A stretch of 64,000 bases of DNA from Desulfoluna spongiiphila (GTDB lineage: Bacteria > Desulfobacterota > Desulfobacteria > Desulfobacterales > Desulfolunaceae), in the NCBI RefSeq assembly GCF_900101345.1, contig NZ_FMUX01000004.1, forward strand, positions 109,239 through 173,238, written 5' to 3'. This document shows, piece after piece, positions 1 through 9,060 of this stretch. A program made the translations under genes and the position numbers. The notes under the pieces were generated by a model. The model ran no database searches and was not told the origin of the DNA. It saw nothing but the letters and a program-made list of their open reading frames with translations. Within the stretch, counting starts at the first letter, position 1, and the number at the start of each line of letters is the position of its first letter.

Positions 1-120
1 CGTTCCTCGGAGAAAATCACATTCGCCTTTGATTTTCCAATCCTGTTTATTAAACTTTTTAAACGTTTAGCACCCGGCAGGGCTGCCGGAGGCACCTGTA
101 ACCTGGCTGCCTCCGGCGGC
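1..120. repeat. Interspersed palindromic element, copy A (cut by window edge)
   Basis: This is the right half of the hairpin loop and arm seen in other copies (CGTTCCTCGG then AAAATCACATTCGCC). A GCTGCCGGAGGC end (82-93) and a GCCTCCGGCGGC end (109-120) follow. It lies downstream of the 3' end of the pseudouridine synthase gene. The left part is outside the window. Confidence 0.7.
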
Positions 121-155
121 ATTCAGGGTTGACTGGTGCATTTTTTCCTGAGCCA

Positions 156-887
156 TTAATCATGGCAAAAAGTATGGGGAACCTCAGCCGCCCACCCGAA
201 CCGTTCAAAAAGTGCCCTCTCCGCCTCCCCCAGCCCGCATCCCAAGGAGACAATCCGGCCGTCCACAGGGTGAGGAAAGGCAAGGGCCACCGAAAAAAGA
301 AGGAGACGGCGGCAGGCGAGTGTTTCACGAAAAAAGCGGTTGTGCCGCCCGTCGCCGTATACCGTGTCGCCGATGATGGGGTGAGAGAGATGGTGAAAGT
401 GCTGCCGGATCTGGTGGTACCGCCCGGTTTCAAGGGCCACCTTCACCAGGCTGTAACGGGCCGTGTCATAGCGCCCCACCGGCATGGGAAGCTCCACCTC
501 AGCCAGGCGCCGGTACCGACTCACCGCAGGCTTCGGGTTTCCCCGGCTGTTTTTCACAGGGTGATCCACCACCCCGTCGGTATCGGCATATCCCCGGACA
601 ACGGCGAGGTACTCCTTTTCCACACGGTGGTGCCGAAAATCCTCGTTGAGGACAGCGGCCAGCTCGCTTCCGAAGGCCATGAGAAGAATCCCGGAAGTCG
701 GCCGGTCCAGGCGGTGGACAGGCCAGACCATCTTGCCCGTGAGACTCCGCAGCTCACGCATGACCGTGGGAGACCGCCGGTCCAGATGGCTCCGGTGTAC
801 CAGCATCCCGCACGGTTTGTTCACCGCCACCACGGCATCATCCATGTACACAATATCGGCCTTGGAGAGAAAAGGCGCATCAGCCAT
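156..887 (-). CDS. truC: RluA-family tRNA/rRNA pseudouridine synthase, probably TruC
   Basis: Converts a specific uridine to pseudouridine in structured RNA; TruC acts on U65 of some tRNAs. The protein carries the RluA-family catalytic block HRLDRPTSG, whose Asp is the nucleophile, and later RYHQIRQH and IIGDTVYGDGRHN. It has no N-terminal S4 domain and is about 243 residues, the size of TruC. The start at 887 (MADAPFL) is chosen because GGAGGTG stands just before it; the longer frame to 950 has no ribosome site. The gene is alone on the minus strand. The subfamily is inferred from length and context, so another RluA-type specificity is possible. Confidence 0.85.
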   Translation of the reverse strand: MADAPFLSKADIVYMDDAVVAVNKPCGMLVHRSHLDRRSPTVMRELRSLTGKMVWPVHRLDRPTSGILLMAFGSELAAVLNEDFRHHRVEKEYLAVVRGYADTDGVVDHPVKNSRGNPKPAVSRYRRLAEVELPMPVGRYDTARYSLVKVALETGRYHQIRQHFHHLSHPIIGDTVYGDGRHNRFFRETLACRRLLLFSVALAFPHPVDGRIVSLGCGLGEAERALFERFGWAAEVPHTFCHD

Positions 888-1026
888 GGGAAACCACCTC
901 CACACAGCGCCCTTGCCGGGATCTCCCCATGGCCCCGGGCGCCGCGTCATATACTGAATAAAAACTCAATTTATCGTTCATGGGCGAGTCATAACCAAAC
1001 CCGCCTGAGGGGTCAATGGGCCCCAT

Positions 1027-1062
1027 AAAAAAACGGCGCGCAGCTTGAAAAGCCACGCGCCG
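1027..1062 (-). terminator. Rho-independent terminator
   Basis: CGGCGCG (1034-1040) pairs with CGCGCCG (1056-1062), with an inner GCTT/AAGC. On the minus strand it is followed by a run of seven T. It lies downstream of the hypothetical gene at 1286-1789. Confidence 0.75.
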
Positions 1063-1285
1063 CATTAATAACTACCCGGGCAACCCCTAACCCGGAAATT
1101 TCATGAGAAAACGATCACACCAAAACAATGAACTTTTTATTACCACAAAAAACTAAAACATTTTTAAAATACAAAATCAAAACCACCGTTTTTTGATCGC
1201 TTCTCTCACCCTTCGGGCGAGCCGAGCACACTCGATTCGTGAAATATCCGGGCTAAAAGGGTGATCAACCACCCGCAGGTGCTTT

Positions 1286-1789
1286 CTACTCCACCTCAAC
1301 CGCCGGCTCTTCCTTCAGCAGTTCCGGGGGAAACGCCTTCTCATCCGTGGATGCCACCACCGGTTTCCCGGCTTTGTAAACCCCCCTTCGGATGACCTGG
1401 ACATAACCGAACTTGTCCCGGCTGTAGATAAACACCATGTTGCGAACTTTTTTCTCATTGAAGCCGGTCCCGTCGATGAGCTCTTTCAAGGTAAACTCCT
1501 TGTCGGGGTTACTCTGAAGCAGCTCCATCATCTTTAGGTAATCGGCTCTGTACGTCCGCTTTGTCGGCTTGCTTTTTTCTTTGGAAGCACCAGCTGCCCC
1601 CCTTCGTCGTCCACCTCCAGGCAGTTTTCTCTCCACCCGGGCCAGTTGACGACTCAGAATCCGCATCTGGTCTTCAAGCCTGTCCACCTGTCGTTGAAGT
1701 TTATTGTAATGAACTCTCGGAACAAAATCACCGCGCATGGTTTCAATCACATGCGAAAAAGCGCTTTCAAGATCGTATCCTGCTGCCAT
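1286..1789 (-). CDS. Hypothetical protein with coiled coil and winged-helix-like C-terminal half
   Basis: A 167-residue protein that I cannot assign to a named family. Residues about 28-55 form a short heptad-type coiled coil (KLQRQVDRLEDQMRILSRQL). A basic Gly/Arg/Lys linker follows (56-82). Residues about 85-145 read like a small helix-turn-helix (LKELIDGTGFNEKKVRNMVF) followed by a beta wing (YVQVIRRGVYKAG). This suggests a DNA-binding or oligomeric regulatory protein, but that is inference only. The ATG at 1789 is preceded by GGAG at a usable distance. It is monocistronic, with a terminator near 1030. Confidence 0.6.
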   Translation of the reverse strand: MAAGYDLESAFSHVIETMRGDFVPRVHYNKLQRQVDRLEDQMRILSRQLARVERKLPGGGRRRGAAGASKEKSKPTKRTYRADYLKMMELLQSNPDKEFTLKELIDGTGFNEKKVRNMVFIYSRDKFGYVQVIRRGVYKAGKPVVASTDEKAFPPELLKEEPAVEVE

Positions 1790-2255
1790 TGACGAATCTC
1801 CAAACCTTTCCCGTTAATAGTTTAACAACCCACAGGCAAAGATGATAATTAGAAATCCTAACATGGTCAAGTATTTTATTGCCTAATTCATTTCTCAATA
1901 AACATTGAATACATTTTACAGGCTTTGTTTAACCATCTCATTTATCAGGGATGAAACACATGTCACAATACCTAACGCCATACCAACAACCTCACACCAA
2001 TTTTTCTCCCAATCATTCAGCAAAGTATTAAACCATTTCAGGTCAACGGAGAAAATTGATTGATTTGTCACCTCACAGGTTTACTGAACCCCGAAGCCGG
2101 GGATTCCGAAAAAAGGATAAATCCCCTAAAATTACTTCATATTGAATAACTTCTTCGCGAATTTATTCGCAGAGCCCGGTCCCCGGGCCTGCGGAAGCGA
2201 ATCGCAGAACAGTCCCTCCCCCATTCACCACCCGTCCTCACAGGACCCCGCCCAT
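1790..2255. other. AT-rich intergenic region, no gene seen
   Basis: About 470 bp, clearly more AT-rich than its surroundings. It probably holds the promoter of the minus-strand gene at 1789. No convincing ORF or RNA gene was recognised. A small CCCCGAAGCCGGGG hairpin (around 2090-2103) is present. Confidence 0.4.
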
Positions 2256-2289
2256 AAAAAAACCCCTTCAGATGGAGACCGAAGGGGTT
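2256..2289 (-). terminator. Terminator of nadC
   Basis: AACCCCTTC (2261-2269) pairs with GAAGGGGTT (2281-2289). On the minus strand a T run follows immediately, about 40 bp past the nadC stop. Confidence 0.85.
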
Positions 2290-2325
2290 CATAAACATCA
2301 TGGCACCGCATGCCAAACCGGCAGC

Positions 2326-3150
2326 CTACATCCTCATGCTGATGTCCACGGATCGAGCCTGATGGGTCAACGCCCCCGAGGAGATCACATCCACACCCGA
2401 TTCCGCATAGGCACGAAGGTTCTCGTCGGTGATATTCCCCGACACCTCGGTCATGGCTCGCCCCCCCACAAGGGCCGCCGCTTTTTTAACGTCTTCCATG
2501 GCCATGTTGTCCAGCATGATCACATCGGCTCCGGCAGCCAGGGCTTCTTCCAGCTCGTCAAAGTTCGTCACCTCCACCTCCACCTTCACCAGGTGGGAGA
2601 TGGACCGACGCACCGTTTCAACAGCAGGTCCGATGCCCCCGGACACAGAAATATGGTTGTCCTTGATCATGACCCCGTCGTAAAGGGCCATGCGGTGGTT
2701 GAAGGCGCCGCCCACGCGTACCGCCTCCTTTTCAAGGACCCGCCAGCCGGGGGTGGTCTTCCGGGTATCCACCAATCGCACCGGAAGGCCTTTGACCATC
2801 TCGGCGTATCGGCTCACGTGGGTGGCAATACCGGAGAGGCGCTGCAGAAAATTAAGCGCCGTCCGTTCCCCTTTGAGAAGGGCCCTCAAGGTCCCTTCCA
2901 CCTTCAGGATCACGTCCCCTTTGTCCACCCAGCATCCGTCTCCGGCCACCACCTCGACACGGCAACCGGAATCAAGAAAGGTGAAGCAGGCCGCTGCCGT
3001 GGCCGTACCGGCCACCATAAGCCTCTCTTTGGCCACCAGAACCCCGCTCCCCGTCTCACCCTCCGGAATCAGAAAGTCCGTGGTGATGTCACCGGTGCCG
3101 ATATCCTCGGCAAGGGCCAGGCGAATCAACTCTTCTGTCATCATATTCAT
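2326..3150 (-). CDS. nadC: Nicotinate-nucleotide pyrophosphorylase (carboxylating), quinolinate phosphoribosyltransferase
   Basis: Last step of de novo NAD precursor synthesis: quinolinate plus PRPP gives nicotinate mononucleotide, CO2 and PPi. About 274 residues, normal for NadC. Family landmarks are ALAEDIGTGDITTD at the N-terminus, ERTALNFLQRLSGIAT, the VDTRKTTPG strand with its substrate-binding Arg/Lys, GGAFNHRMALYDGVMIKDNH, and VMLDNM-type strands near the end. The start at 3150 (MNMMTEE) has GGGA eight bases upstream; the frame opens earlier but without a site. nadA and nadB are not in the window. It lies ahead of valS on the same strand but 170 bp away, so co-transcription is uncertain. 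Confidence 0.95.
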   Translation of the reverse strand: MNMMTEELIRLALAEDIGTGDITTDFLIPEGETGSGVLVAKERLMVAGTATAAACFTFLDSGCRVEVVAGDGCWVDKGDVILKVEGTLRALLKGERTALNFLQRLSGIATHVSRYAEMVKGLPVRLVDTRKTTPGWRVLEKEAVRVGGAFNHRMALYDGVMIKDNHISVSGGIGPAVETVRRSISHLVKVEVEVTNFDELEEALAAGADVIMLDNMAMEDVKKAAALVGGRAMTEVSGNITDENLRAYAESGVDVISSGALTHQARSVDISMRM

Positions 3151-3323
3151 GTGCTGTCCCTTTTTGCCTTTGCGGCAGAACACTCAGCTAACCGCAAAGG
3201 GGGCATGATACCTTGGGCCTTCAAGAAAAAAACAGCGCGGGTCGGCAGCCGCGAGCAGGACAATCCACCCTCCCCGGAGCTGCCGAAATAAAATCTCCGC
3301 ACCGTTTTTACGCTGCCGGACCC

Positions 3324-5987
3324 TTAGTTGCTCTGAACATCCTTGAGCTTCTGGAGGGTAAACGCCAGCTTGTCCAGCTTATCTTTGGCTTCGTCGTGCT
3401 GTGCCTGGAACTTGGCAACCACATCGGCAGGGGCCTTGGAGATAAAGCCCTGGTTGTTCAGCTTGCCTTCGAGGCCAGCCACCGCCTTCTCGCTCTTGGC
3501 GATGCTCTTTTCAAGGCGCTCGATCTCCCGGTCGAAGTCCACGACCCCTTCCAGGAACACATAGACGGCCGCGCCTTCGACAATGGCCGTGCCCACGCCC
3601 TTGGGTCGTTCACCGGTGAGCTTGACTTCACAGGACGCCAGGCGGGACAGGGTCATGATGGTGCTCTTCTCGCGGTTCACCAGGGCCGCCATCTCCTCGG
3701 TCTCGGCCTGGACTTCCACGGTGAGCTCCAGGGAGGGGGCGATGTTCATCTCGGACCGGATGTTTCGGAGGCCGGAGATCACGGCGATGACGGACTCCAT
3801 CTCCTTTTCGGCCACGGCATCGGCCCCATGGGCGGCAAACTCGTCGCACACGGGCCAGGAGGCCTTCATGATGGACCCTTCGGTTCCGGGGAGCTTGCTG
3901 TAAATCTCTTCAGAGACAAAGGGGATGATGGGGTGCAGGAGAATCAGGGTGTCATGGAGAACCCGATAAAGCACGGAGCGGGTAGACTCCATGGCCGCAT
4001 CCCCCATCTTGCCGTAGAGAGCAGGCTTGGAAGCCTCCAGGTACCAGTCGCAGAAGCTGTGCCACACAAAGCTGTACAGGGCGGCAGCCGCTTCGTTGAA
4101 CTTGTAGGTGTCGATGGCCTCTTCCACCTTGGCCGTGGTCTCGGCAAGTCGTGCCAGGATCCAGCGATCGGCAAGGCTGATGTTGGCGTAGTCGATCTCG
4201 GTGTGGGGCTGCTCCAGATGCATGAAAGAAAAACGCGCCGCGTTCCAGATCTTGTTGATGAAGTGGCGGTACCCTTCCACCCGCGCCAGGGACATCTTCA
4301 CGTCGCGCCCCTGGGCCGCAAAGGCGGTGAGGGTAAAACGGAAGGCATCGGTGCCGTACTCATCGCTGACGGTGAGGGGGTCGATGACGTTGCCCTTGGA
4401 CTTGCTCATCTTCTTGCCCTCTTCGTCGCGAACCAGGGCGTGGATGTAGACATCCTTGAAGGGGACCTCATCCATGAAGTGGAGGCCCATCATCATCATG
4501 CGCGCCACCCAGAAAAAGAGGATGTCAAAACCGGTCACCAGGGTTGAGGTGGGGTAGAAGGTTTTGAGGAGATCGGTGTTTTCCGGCCAACCCATGGTGG
4601 AGAAAGGCCAGAGGGCGGAACTGAACCAGGTGTCCAGCACATCGGTGTCCTGGGTCAGGTGGGTGCTGCCGCAGCCGGGGCAGACCGTGGGGTCTGTCTC
4701 TTCCACGATGTCCATGCCACACTCGTCACAGGTCCATACGGGGATGCGGTGTCCCCACCAGATCTGTCGGGAGATGCACCAATCACGGATGTTGTACATC
4801 CACTCGTAGTAGGTCTTGGTCCAGTGCTCGGGGATAATACGGGTTCTCCCGTCCTCCACGGCGGCAATGGCTTTCTCAGCCAGGGGCTTGACCTTGACAA
4901 ACCACTGCTGGGACAGGTTGGGCTCAATAACGGTCTTGCAGCGGTAGCAGTGGCCCACGCTGTGGGGGTGATCCTCCACCTTGACGAGGTACCCCTGCTC
5001 ATCCAGGGCCTTGACAGCAGCCTCGCGACACGCCTCGCGGGTGAGCCCCTCAAAGGCACCGGCACCGTCGTTCATGACGCCTTCGTCGGTCATCACCTTC
5101 AGGGATTCAAGGTTGTGTTTTTTGCCCAGCTCAAAGTCGTTGGGGTCGTGGGCGGGGGTGACCTTGAGGGCACCGGTGCCGAACTCCAGGTCGACGTACT
5201 CGTCACGGATAATGGGAATCTCGCGGTCCGTGAGGGGAAGCTTCACGTGGGTGGCGGTGATCCCTTTGTAGCGGTCGTCCTCGGGGTTGACGGCCACGGC
5301 GGTGTCGCCGAACATCGTCTCGGGACGGGTGGTGGCCACGACAAAGTGACCGGAGCCGTCGGCAAAGGGGTATTTGAGATGGTAAAGCTTGCCTGGCTTG
5401 TCCTCGTGTTCCACCTCAAGATCCGCCAGGGCGGTGTTGCAGCGGGGGCACCAGTTGATGATGTAATTGCCGCGGTAAATGAGCCCTTTTTTGTAGAGAT
5501 CCACAAACACCTTGCGAACGGCCTCGGAGAGCCCATCGTCCATGGTGAAGCGCTCACGGTCCCAGTCGCAGGACGCGCCCATGCGCTTGAGCTGTTTGAA
5601 GATGGCGTTGCCGGACTCTTCTTTCCACTTCCACACCTCGTCGATGAACGCCTCTCGGCCCACCTCATGACGGGTCCTGCCCTCGGCGGCCAGCTTCTTT
5701 TCCACGACGTTCTGGGTGGCGATGCCTGCGTGGTCTGTGCCGGGCATCCAGAGGACGTTGTCCCCTTTGAGGCGCCGGTATCGGCAGAGGAGATCCTGCA
5801 GGGTGTTGTTCAACGCATGGCCCATGTGGAGCACACCGGTGACGTTGGGGGGAGGGATCACGATGGAATAGGGCTTTTTGTCGCTTGTCTCCTCCGCTGA
5901 AAAGAGCCCCTGCTCGATCCAGGACGCATAGCAGCGTTTTTCTACTTCATGGGGCTCATACCCCTTTGCCAGCAATTCTCCACTCAT
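3324..5987 (-). CDS. valS: Valyl-tRNA synthetase
   Basis: Charges tRNA-Val in the cytoplasm. Class I synthetase of 887 residues. The HIGH motif appears as HMGHALNN after PPPNVTG, and the KMSKS loop as KKMSKSKGNVIDP. The CP1 editing domain (TTRPETMFGDTAVAV, DHPHSVGHCYRC) is complete, and zinc-finger-like CDECG and CPGCG pairs lie in the insertion. The C-terminal 65 residues form the family's coiled coil (FDREIERLEKSIAKSEKAV...). The track-style TTG at 5993 is less likely than the ATG at 5987, which has GAGG seven bases before it. No T-box leader was recognised upstream. Confidence 0.97.
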   Translation of the reverse strand: MSGELLAKGYEPHEVEKRCYASWIEQGLFSAEETSDKKPYSIVIPPPNVTGVLHMGHALNNTLQDLLCRYRRLKGDNVLWMPGTDHAGIATQNVVEKKLAAEGRTRHEVGREAFIDEVWKWKEESGNAIFKQLKRMGASCDWDRERFTMDDGLSEAVRKVFVDLYKKGLIYRGNYIINWCPRCNTALADLEVEHEDKPGKLYHLKYPFADGSGHFVVATTRPETMFGDTAVAVNPEDDRYKGITATHVKLPLTDREIPIIRDEYVDLEFGTGALKVTPAHDPNDFELGKKHNLESLKVMTDEGVMNDGAGAFEGLTREACREAAVKALDEQGYLVKVEDHPHSVGHCYRCKTVIEPNLSQQWFVKVKPLAEKAIAAVEDGRTRIIPEHWTKTYYEWMYNIRDWCISRQIWWGHRIPVWTCDECGMDIVEETDPTVCPGCGSTHLTQDTDVLDTWFSSALWPFSTMGWPENTDLLKTFYPTSTLVTGFDILFFWVARMMMMGLHFMDEVPFKDVYIHALVRDEEGKKMSKSKGNVIDPLTVSDEYGTDAFRFTLTAFAAQGRDVKMSLARVEGYRHFINKIWNAARFSFMHLEQPHTEIDYANISLADRWILARLAETTAKVEEAIDTYKFNEAAAALYSFVWHSFCDWYLEASKPALYGKMGDAAMESTRSVLYRVLHDTLILLHPIIPFVSEEIYSKLPGTEGSIMKASWPVCDEFAAHGADAVAEKEMESVIAVISGLRNIRSEMNIAPSLELTVEVQAETEEMAALVNREKSTIMTLSRLASCEVKLTGERPKGVGTAIVEGAAVYVFLEGVVDFDREIERLEKSIAKSEKAVAGLEGKLNNQGFISKAPADVVAKFQAQHDEAKDKLDKLAFTLQKLKDVQSN

Positions 5988-6234
5988 ATTCAAACCTCAT
6001 ATGTTGATGGGCGCGCACCCTTATGTCCGCTCAAGACGAGCAAGGGCACCCTGCCTGTATGTTCAAGGGTGCAGGCACCGGGGTATCTCACCCCAAGGTG
6101 TCGGAACCACGCACTATTCCAGTCGAAGGATTCAACAGCCGGGCCACGTCTGCGAAACCATCCAAAAAGAAAAACTGGAAATTATTAAATAATCTCCAGT
6201 CTTCTTGCAACCATTTATTAACGCCCCGGGGAAA
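5988..6234. other. Intergenic spacer between valS and the acidic repeat gene
   Basis: About 245 bp with no supported ORF. It contains imperfect repeats of GGGTGC/GCACCC type that could fold in the valS leader, but no known regulatory RNA was recognised. Confidence 0.3.
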
Positions 6235-8070
6235 TCAGGAAAAATTTTCCCGGATCATCTTTTTCATTTTCTCAATATCTTCCGAGAGGTTTTTGCCGAT
6301 GGCATCGACAATCAACTCTTCGATCCGCTCTTTGAACATGGTCCGGATGACGCGCTCCACCACCCGCTCCAGCTGCTCTTCAGAGATATCGGCCAACCCG
6401 GCCATGGAAACAGGCGCCGGAACCTTTCCGTCGGCTTCGCCTGCGTCGTCGTTGATGCCGGACAGATCAAAGGTCCCCTCGGGGAACCCCGGAGGACGCC
6501 GGTCAGATGTTGCGGCGACCGGGGCAGGCTCCTGCACCCGGGTCCCCTGCTCATCCACCAGCTCCGAAAGGTCCAGGACCCCGGTGCCTTCGACCTCGCC
6601 GGCCCCCTCATCGCCGGCTTCGGTTGCATCAACCGAAGCCTCGTCCAGAGAGATCCCAAGATCCAGAAGGGGCTCGTCATCCTCAGGCAACACAATGGTT
6701 TCATCGGGAAGACCTTCCAGAAGGCCATCTTCTGCCGGGGCGTCGCCCACAGCCGCAGGCTCTTCGTCCAGGGAAATCCCAAGGTCCAGGAGGGGCTCGT
6801 CGTCCACAGGCAACACAAGGGTTTCATCGGCTAAATCGTCCGGAAGGCCGTCTCCTGCCGGGGCGTCCGCCCCAGCCGCAAGGTCTTCGTCCAGGGGCAG
6901 GCCAAGATCCAGAAGGGGTTCGTCATCCACGGGCAACACCATGGTGGCATCGGGAAGATCGTCCAGCAGACCGTCCCCCGCCGGAACGTCGCCGGCAGCG
7001 GCCTGCCCTTCGTCCAGGGGAAGCCCCAGATCCAGAAGCGGCTCATCATCGGCGTCCAACACAATGGTTTCATCGGGAAGGTCACCCAGGAGACCGTCTT
7101 CGGCCATGGGGTCCAGCCCACCGGCCTCGTCATCGCTGTCTGCCAGAAGCAGATCAATATCCACAAAACCGTCGTCATCACCGGTGGCGGCGACATCCAG
7201 GGAGGCATCTTCGGCCACCACCTCACTGCGCTGCGAAATATCGAGGTCATCCAGGCTGAAAGAGAGATCCAGATCATCGCTTTCAAGATCACCGGCCTCA
7301 TCGCCTTCAGGGACAGGATCCTCTTCAAGGAGGGAGGAAATCTCCGTCAAATCCAGAACGTCATCGCCCGGCATCTCTTCCCCGGGTATCTCCGAAAGAT
7401 CCCCCATCTCTTCAAGGGAGGGAAGCTCGGTCAGGTCAATGGTCTCTTCACCCAGCCCGGCGCTCTCTTCCGGCACCTCTTCCAGCATGCCGGCCATCTC
7501 CGTCAAGTCGATGGTCTCGTCCCCGAGGACGTCATCGCCATCTTCCGAAATCTCTTCGAGCAGCCCGGCCATTTCCGTTACATCGGTGGTTTCGTCCCCA
7601 AAGGTGTCATCACCACCTTCCGGGATCTCTTCGAGCAGGCTGGCCATCTCCGTTACGTCGGTGGTCTCGTCCCCAAAGACGTCATCGCCTTCCGGGACCC
7701 CTTCGACCAGGCCGGCCATCTCCGTTAAATCAATGGTTTCATCGCCAAGACCGGCTTCTACGCCTTCCGGCACCTCTTCAAGCAAATCAGCCATCTCGGA
7801 GCCGTCCAGGGTCTTCTCACCAAAATCCGGAGCCCCGTTCTCAATCGGCAAGTCATCATCGTCCAGGCGAAATTCCTCTGAAAGCTCGACGATGTCGTCA
7901 TTCGAATCCAGGTCCATATCATCCACAGCGTCATCGTCGCCCGGGATATCGTCATTCCCGTCAACAAACTCCGTCAACTCAATGAGTTCGTCATCGTCTT
8001 CCAACCAGTGGTCATCCAATGCATCCGGAGGTGTTTTATCCATGGGGCTTTTGCTAGTGGGCTCGGTCAT
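6235..8070 (-). CDS. Highly acidic tandem-repeat protein with PopZ-like C-terminal helices
   Basis: A 611-residue, extremely Asp/Glu-rich protein with two internal repeat families. The first has about six units of roughly 24 residues built on GDETxDxTEMAxLLEEIPEG. The second has four units of roughly 40 residues built on DGLLDDLPDETIVLPVDDEP and DLGLPLDE. The last 55 residues change character into amphipathic helices (EEQLERVVERVIRTMFKERI, EELIVDAIGKNLSEDIEKMK). An acidic disordered region followed by a short helical C-terminal module is the layout of the polar hub protein PopZ, and the final segment resembles it in pattern. There is no signal peptide. The start at 8070 has AGGAG nine bases upstream. 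Function is inference; a FimV- or FrzS-like scaffold is an alternative. Confidence 0.6.
   Translation of the reverse strand: MTEPTSKSPMDKTPPDALDDHWLEDDDELIELTEFVDGNDDIPGDDDAVDDMDLDSNDDIVELSEEFRLDDDDLPIENGAPDFGEKTLDGSEMADLLEEVPEGVEAGLGDETIDLTEMAGLVEGVPEGDDVFGDETTDVTEMASLLEEIPEGGDDTFGDETTDVTEMAGLLEEISEDGDDVLGDETIDLTEMAGMLEEVPEESAGLGEETIDLTELPSLEEMGDLSEIPGEEMPGDDVLDLTEISSLLEEDPVPEGDEAGDLESDDLDLSFSLDDLDISQRSEVVAEDASLDVAATGDDDGFVDIDLLLADSDDEAGGLDPMAEDGLLGDLPDETIVLDADDEPLLDLGLPLDEGQAAAGDVPAGDGLLDDLPDATMVLPVDDEPLLDLGLPLDEDLAAGADAPAGDGLPDDLADETLVLPVDDEPLLDLGISLDEEPAAVGDAPAEDGLLEGLPDETIVLPEDDEPLLDLGISLDEASVDATEAGDEGAGEVEGTGVLDLSELVDEQGTRVQEPAPVAATSDRRPPGFPEGTFDLSGINDDAGEADGKVPAPVSMAGLADISEEQLERVVERVIRTMFKERIEELIVDAIGKNLSEDIEKMKKMIRENFS
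6640..7130 (-). repeat. Intragenic tandem repeat, about 120-126 bp units
   Basis: Four imperfect units in the acidic repeat gene, each opening with TCGTCCAG(A/G)G and encoding the DLPDETIVLPVDDEPLLDLG pattern. Copy number could change by recombination. Confidence 0.75.
7410..7800 (-). repeat. Intragenic tandem repeat, about 72-75 bp units
   Basis: Five to six imperfect units encoding the GDETTDVTEMA / LLEEIPEG pattern. Neighbouring units share long stretches such as GGCCATCTCCGTTA. Confidence 0.75.
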
Positions 8071-8402
8071 AATCAGCATCTCCTGGAAGTGAGTAGGCAA
8101 TGACTTATTTGGTGCAACGCCATGATATTATTCACAAATAGCTTATCCTAACAACGGTATCATACCGAAAATACAGTGTCAAGCGCCTTGTCAGCTCCCA
8201 AAACCCGTTTTTAGTGATCTCTTTTTCCCGGCCCGCAGGAACCCCACAGCCCCCGGAGCAGAACCCCGGAGCCACCTGCTATTGACCCCGGGCGGAAGTA
8301 TGGTAAAATCAACCATTAATCACAGCACCATCCCCACGACGGGCCCCTCCCTTCATTCCACCCCCCTTCCCGCCCGTTAAACCTTCATAGTCGGGAGAGA
8401 CC

Positions 8403-8831
8403 ATGAAAGAGTCAGCCAGCCTCCACTTAAAAGTACAGGAGCTCTGCGACTGCTATGCAGAGACCGATCCGTTGAAAGAGATGTCCGCCATCATCCGCGA
8501 ACCGGCCACCGAAGAGACAGCCCTTAAATGGCTTGCCCTGGCCGTGCTCCACGGAGTCAACAGCAACGCTGAAAAAATCAACCTGGTTAAAACCGAATCC
8601 GGGAAGGTGGGTATCACGGCCACCTACAGGACAACGGAGCTGCCCTCCCCCGGAGAGGAGACCGGTGCCCGCATCCTCGACATCGCACGGGCCATCACCC
8701 ATATTGAAACAGACAAGGGAAAAACAGACCTGGCCTTAGGGTTTCGAGGCAACAGCATGGAGTTGAAAATCAAGATTAAAAAGGAAAAGGACCGGGAACG
8801 GATCACCCTTCACTTCCCCGGTGAAGGGTAA
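8403..8831 (+). CDS. Hypothetical 142-residue cytoplasmic protein
   Basis: No family recognised. There is no signal peptide or membrane segment. The N-terminal half is helical (LHLKVQELCDCYAETD, ETALKWLALAVLHGVNSNAE). The second half looks like beta strands ending in alternating Lys/Ile (MELKIKIKKEKDRERITLHF). The ATG at 8403 is preceded by GGGAGAG at proper spacing, and codon use matches the neighbours, so I take it as a real gene. It is transcribed away from the divergent acidic repeat gene and ends about 180 bp before a bidirectional terminator. Confidence 0.65.
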   Translation: MKESASLHLKVQELCDCYAETDPLKEMSAIIREPATEETALKWLALAVLHGVNSNAEKINLVKTESGKVGITATYRTTELPSPGEETGARILDIARAITHIETDKGKTDLALGFRGNSMELKIKIKKEKDRERITLHFPGEG

Positions 8832-9005
8832 GGGCTCGGCCGGACAATAATAATACACCATGACGTATTGGCCGTTTGAGCGATACCGTCAAGCCACCGT
8901 TCGGTAAGGCTCATGGCGTGCTATTTCACACGCCGATACGCGTATATTTTTTTGTCATTGCCCTAACTCACGCCGCCATGGACGCAACTGGCAGGAACGA
9001 AAATC

Positions 9006-9048
9006 AAGGCCCCAAAAACGCCGATCCCTTTCGTCTTTGGGGCCTTTT
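9006..9048. terminator. Bidirectional terminator
   Basis: AAGGCCCCAAA (9006-9016) pairs with TTTGGGGCCTT (9036-9046), followed by TTTT on the plus strand. It lies between the convergent genes at 8403-8831 and 9061-10143. Confidence 0.8.
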
Positions 9049-9060
9049 AACCATTTTTAA

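Noticed and set aside
129-1028. 299-residue plus-strand frame opposite the pseudouridine synthase
   Set aside because: It is antisense to a gene with clear RluA motifs, is rich in His/Pro/Arg as shadow frames in G/C-rich DNA are, and has no ribosome site.
1195-1285. Possible small RNA or tRNA-like fold downstream of the 1286 gene
   Set aside because: CCCTTCGGG and a few paired blocks are present, but no tRNA consensus arms or known RNA class could be made to fit.
2272-5900. Long plus-strand frames (339, 444 and 413 residues) opposite nadC and valS
   Set aside because: They are shadows of conserved genes: low-complexity His/Gly/Leu products with no family pattern.
6023-8092. 689-residue Ser/Arg-rich plus-strand frame
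   Set aside because: It is the mirror of the acidic repeat gene. The Ser/Pro/Arg repeats simply reflect the antisense of Asp/Glu repeats. The minus-strand frame has a good start site and a patterned helical end.
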